From Lachnospiraceae bacterium UBA7196 (GTDB taxonomy: Bacteria > Bacillota > Clostridia > Lachnospirales > Lachnospiraceae), in NCBI GenBank assembly GCA_002490835.1, contig DKUU01000042.1, forward strand, positions 118,513 to 182,512: 64,000 nt of DNA. Reading direction: 5' to 3'. The notes below the pieces were generated by a model. It was given only the letters and a program-made list of their open reading frames with translations. It was not told where the DNA came from and did no database searches. Positions 61,231 to 64,000 of the stretch are shown one piece after another; the first letter of the stretch is position 1; every line of letters begins with the position of its first letter. A program made the position numbers and the translations under genes.

Positions 61231-63921
61231 ATGAACTACGGCAAAAAAGGGGTCCGCAAAAAACAGCATGAGCTCAATGCAACGGGCAAAAAATGGGGCA
61301 GAAAGATCATATTCACCTTTGTGCAGGTGTTTTTAGTGGCCATGATCGGCTTAGGCATCATCGGGATCAGCGCGGGCGTCGGCGCTTTTAAGGGCGTTCT
61401 CGCGACTGCGCCCGCAATCGGCAACATCGACGTCACGCCTTCAGGCTTTTCTACCTTTGTATACGATATCGAGGGCAATCAGACCGCAAAGCTGATCGCC
61501 AAAGACTCCAACCGCATCCCGGTCACCAGCGACATGGTGCCGCAGGATTTAAAGGATGCCTTTGTCGCCATCGAAGACGCCCGTTTCTACGACCACAACG
61601 GCATCGACATCAAGGGTATCATCCGCGCGGGCAAGATTGGCATACAGAACCGCCACTTCTCCGAGGGCGCCAGCACGATCACACAGCAGCTTTTAAAAAA
61701 CAATGTCTTTACAGACTGGACTTCCGAGGATTCCTGGGCGGAAAAATTCAAACGAAAATTTCAGGAACAGTACCTCGCTCTGGAACTGGAAAAGGTCATG
61801 GATAAGGATTCCATCCTGATCAACTATATGAACACCATCAATCTGGGCTCCAATACGCTGGGTGTGGAAGCGGCTTCACGGCGCTATTTTGCCAAGCACG
61901 TAAACGAGTTGAATCTGTCTGAGTGCGCCGTCATTGCGAGCATCACCCAGAATCCTTCCAAATACAACCCCATCACCCATCCGGAGGATAATGCGGATCG
62001 TCGGAAAAAAGTCCTCAAGAATATGATGGATCAGGGCTATATCTCCGCCGAGGAGCGCGAAGAGGCTCTGGCTGACGACGTCTATTCACGCATCCAGATC
62101 GCGAATTCCGAAAACAATGAAGACAACGCCATCAATACATACTTTGTCGATGCGCTGACGGACGATGTGATGGAGGATCTGATTGCGATCGGTTACAATG
62201 AGACGCAGGCCTACACCCTGCTCTACAGCGGCGGCCTGAAAATATATTCCACGCAGGATCCAAAGATTCAGCGGATCTGTGACAGCGCTTTTGCAGACGA
62301 GAGCAACTTCCCCGCCAACGTCAAGTGGTACTTAAACTATGAGCTGACCATCGAACGGGCGAACGGCGACAGGGAAAATGTGAGTACGGAAATGTTCCGC
62401 AGCTATTGGAAGGAAAACCGCTCCTCCAAATATAACCTGATCTACGCTTCCCAAGAGGAAGCTTATCAGGACATTGAAGACTACAAGGCGGCCGTAATGA
62501 ATGCCGGCGATGAAGTATTCGGCGAAAACATCACGCTGACGCCGCAGCCGCAGGTCTCTCTGGTGGTCGAGGATCAGAAAACAGGCTGTATCGTAGCCAT
62601 GGTAGGCGGCCGCGGTACAAAAATTGCCAGCCGTACCTTAAATCGCGCCACCGATACTACCAGACAGCCCGGTTCCACCTTTAAAGTACTGTCCGCCTAC
62701 GCGCCGGCTTTAGACAGCACGGGCCTTTCCCTTGCCTATGTTTTAAACGATGCGCCCTTCAACTATGCCAACGGTCGTCCCGTGGCCAACTGGTACGGCG
62801 AGAAATACAGGGGACTTTCCTCCCTGCGTGACGGCATCCGCGATTCCATGAATATCATTGCTGTGAAGACGCTGACTCTGGTCACACCTCAGCTTGGCAT
62901 TGACTATTTGAAGAACTTCGGCTTTACCACCATCGTGGAACGAGAGGAAATTAACGGGGAAATCTTTTCCGATGTCCAGCAGACCACCGCGCTCGGCGGG
63001 CTTACCCACGGTGTCACCAATGAGGAGCTAAACGCCGCTTACGCCTGCATCGCAAACGGAGGTACTTATATCAAACCCAAGCTTTACACCAAGGTACTTG
63101 ATCATGACGGAAACATTATTCTCGACAATACCATGCCCAATTCCAAACAGGTCATCAAGGAGACGACAGCCTATCTTTTGACCGACGCCATGGTGGATGT
63201 CGTCACCAGCGGAACGGGCGGTTCGGTCAACTTCGGCAACATGGCGATTGCCGGGAAAACAGGGACCACCTCCGACTACAACGATGTGTGGTTTGCCGGA
63301 TACACCCCCTACTACACTGCTACCACATGGGCCGGCTTTGACAACAATGTAAAGCTTACCGGTGATGAAAAGAATCTGGCAAAAAAGCTGTGGCGGGCAG
63401 TGATGTCACAGATTCACGAGGAACTCCCAAGTGAGTCCTTTACCATCCCCTCCGGAATCGTGACCGCTACGGTCTGTTCCCGCTCCGGAAAACTGCCTAC
63501 CGCACTTTGCGAAGGCACACTGCGCACGGAATACTTTGCGGAAGGCACGGTGCCCACGGATAGCTGCGATGTGCATTATTCGGGTCAGATCTGCCAGTAC
63601 AGTCTGCTTCCGGCCCGCGAGTTCTGTCCTTTCAAAGTGGAAGGCGTGCTTGAACTGACGCCGGTGGAAGACGCCTCCCTGCAGAGCGGTTCTCCGGCGG
63701 CAACCACACAGGTCGTAAACGAAGACGGCACCATCAGCGAGGTACCTGTCCCCGCACAGACTACCAATCTCTGTCCGCACGATGAAGTATTCTTCGCAAC
63801 GCCCGGCTATGAAGAACAGATTAATGCCCAGCGCGCGGAGATCAACCAAAGAAACGCGGAAGCGGCTGCCGCAGCGCAGGCTGCACAGCAGCAGGCCGCT
63901 GAGCAGCCGCCCGCGCAATAA
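61231..63921 (+). CDS. Class A penicillin-binding protein (PBP1A-type)
   Basis: 896 residues: a basic cytoplasmic start, one membrane helix (about 26-48), the GT51 glycosyltransferase domain (DAFVAIEDARFYDHNGID with the catalytic Glu, GASTITQQLLKN, ECAVIASITQNPSKYNP) and the transpeptidase domain with SxxK in QPGSTFKVLSAY, SxN in DSMN and KTGTTSD. A Cys-containing tail and an Ala/Gln-rich C-terminus follow. It builds peptidoglycan strands and cross-links them. GGGAGG precedes the ATG. Confidence 0.95.
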   Translation: MNYGKKGVRKKQHELNATGKKWGRKIIFTFVQVFLVAMIGLGIIGISAGVGAFKGVLATAPAIGNIDVTPSGFSTFVYDIEGNQTAKLIAKDSNRIPVTSDMVPQDLKDAFVAIEDARFYDHNGIDIKGIIRAGKIGIQNRHFSEGASTITQQLLKNNVFTDWTSEDSWAEKFKRKFQEQYLALELEKVMDKDSILINYMNTINLGSNTLGVEAASRRYFAKHVNELNLSECAVIASITQNPSKYNPITHPEDNADRRKKVLKNMMDQGYISAEEREEALADDVYSRIQIANSENNEDNAINTYFVDALTDDVMEDLIAIGYNETQAYTLLYSGGLKIYSTQDPKIQRICDSAFADESNFPANVKWYLNYELTIERANGDRENVSTEMFRSYWKENRSSKYNLIYASQEEAYQDIEDYKAAVMNAGDEVFGENITLTPQPQVSLVVEDQKTGCIVAMVGGRGTKIASRTLNRATDTTRQPGSTFKVLSAYAPALDSTGLSLAYVLNDAPFNYANGRPVANWYGEKYRGLSSLRDGIRDSMNIIAVKTLTLVTPQLGIDYLKNFGFTTIVEREEINGEIFSDVQQTTALGGLTHGVTNEELNAAYACIANGGTYIKPKLYTKVLDHDGNIILDNTMPNSKQVIKETTAYLLTDAMVDVVTSGTGGSVNFGNMAIAGKTGTTSDYNDVWFAGYTPYYTATTWAGFDNNVKLTGDEKNLAKKLWRAVMSQIHEELPSESFTIPSGIVTATVCSRSGKLPTALCEGTLRTEYFAEGTVPTDSCDVHYSGQICQYSLLPAREFCPFKVEGVLELTPVEDASLQSGSPAATTQVVNEDGTISEVPVPAQTTNLCPHDEVFFATPGYEEQINAQRAEINQRNAEAAAAAQAAQQQAAEQPPAQ

Positions 63922-63953
63922 CCAGCGCCCAGAAAACAGAAAATGAATCCAGC

Positions 63954-63979
63954 AAAAAAGGACTGTCAATGACAGTCCT
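63954..63979 (-). terminator. Terminator of a minus-strand gene beyond the right edge
   Basis: AGGACTGTCA and TGACAGTCCT form a perfect ten-base stem; on the minus strand TTTTTT follows. It lies 40 bases after the penicillin-binding protein stop, and its orientation points to a convergent gene outside the window. Confidence 0.7.
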
Positions 63980-64000
63980 CAGACTGTCAAAGAACCCCTG

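Overview
The window looks like the chromosome of a spore-forming, Gram-positive anaerobe of the Clostridia, most likely Lachnospiraceae. The basis is the set of sporulation genes (sigK, gpr, spoIIP), the rpsT/gpr/spoIIP/lepA/hemW gene order, a class III fructose-bisphosphatase, strong AGGAGG ribosome binding sites and sigma-A promoters of the TTGACA-N17-TATAAT type. The species assignment is inference. Most genes read on the minus strand.

Region 1 (1-23941, minus) is a type IV pilus locus. In transcription order it holds sigK, a degenerate HD-GYP protein, pilT, pilB, an inserted module (Rpn-family nuclease remnant plus two large polytopic membrane proteins, at least one of them a GT-C glycosyltransferase), pilC, a decayed DUF4160/DUF2442 pair, the major pilin, the prepilin peptidase pilD, a fused pilMN, a pilO-like gene, four minor pseudopilins (two of them 874 and 1000 residues long) and a membrane protein that runs off the left edge. 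Together these supply extension and retraction motors, platform, alignment complex, pilin processing, shaft subunit and a probable tip complex. The embedded glycosyltransferases may decorate the pilus or envelope.

Region 2 (24096-38363) begins with the conserved hemW-lepA-spoIIP-gpr block, with rpsT divergent from it. A long minus-strand run follows: TPM-domain protein, zinc-ribbon protein, a PurF paralogue lacking the glutaminase cysteine, a degenerate GGDEF protein, an alpha/beta hydrolase, a GPH-type sugar symporter, an RlmCD/RumA-type methyltransferase and a small acidic membrane protein.

Region 3 (38509-49970) holds pcrA, an SPFH/zinc-ribbon protein, a chemoreceptor, a DMT exporter, tRNA-Gly(CCC), an orphan ABC substrate-binding lipoprotein, a DUF1836-HPt pair divergent from yerC, a zinc-ligand-less LytM protein, a cold-shock protein, a eukaryote-type (HIS6-like) HisA and a repeat-rich lipoprotein.

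Region 4 (50016-64000) holds fbp, a lysine-riboswitch-controlled dapA-dapB operon, a corrinoid adenosyltransferase, an SSB-like protein, a Uma2-family gene, typA, a Phd/ParE-type toxin-antitoxin pair with a perfect palindrome in its leader, mgtE, yigZ and a class A penicillin-binding protein. The only gene-free stretch over 300 bases is 53719-54039, which is filled by the lysine riboswitch, its terminator and a small repeat. I saw no insertion sequence, CRISPR array, prophage, rRNA or replication origin.
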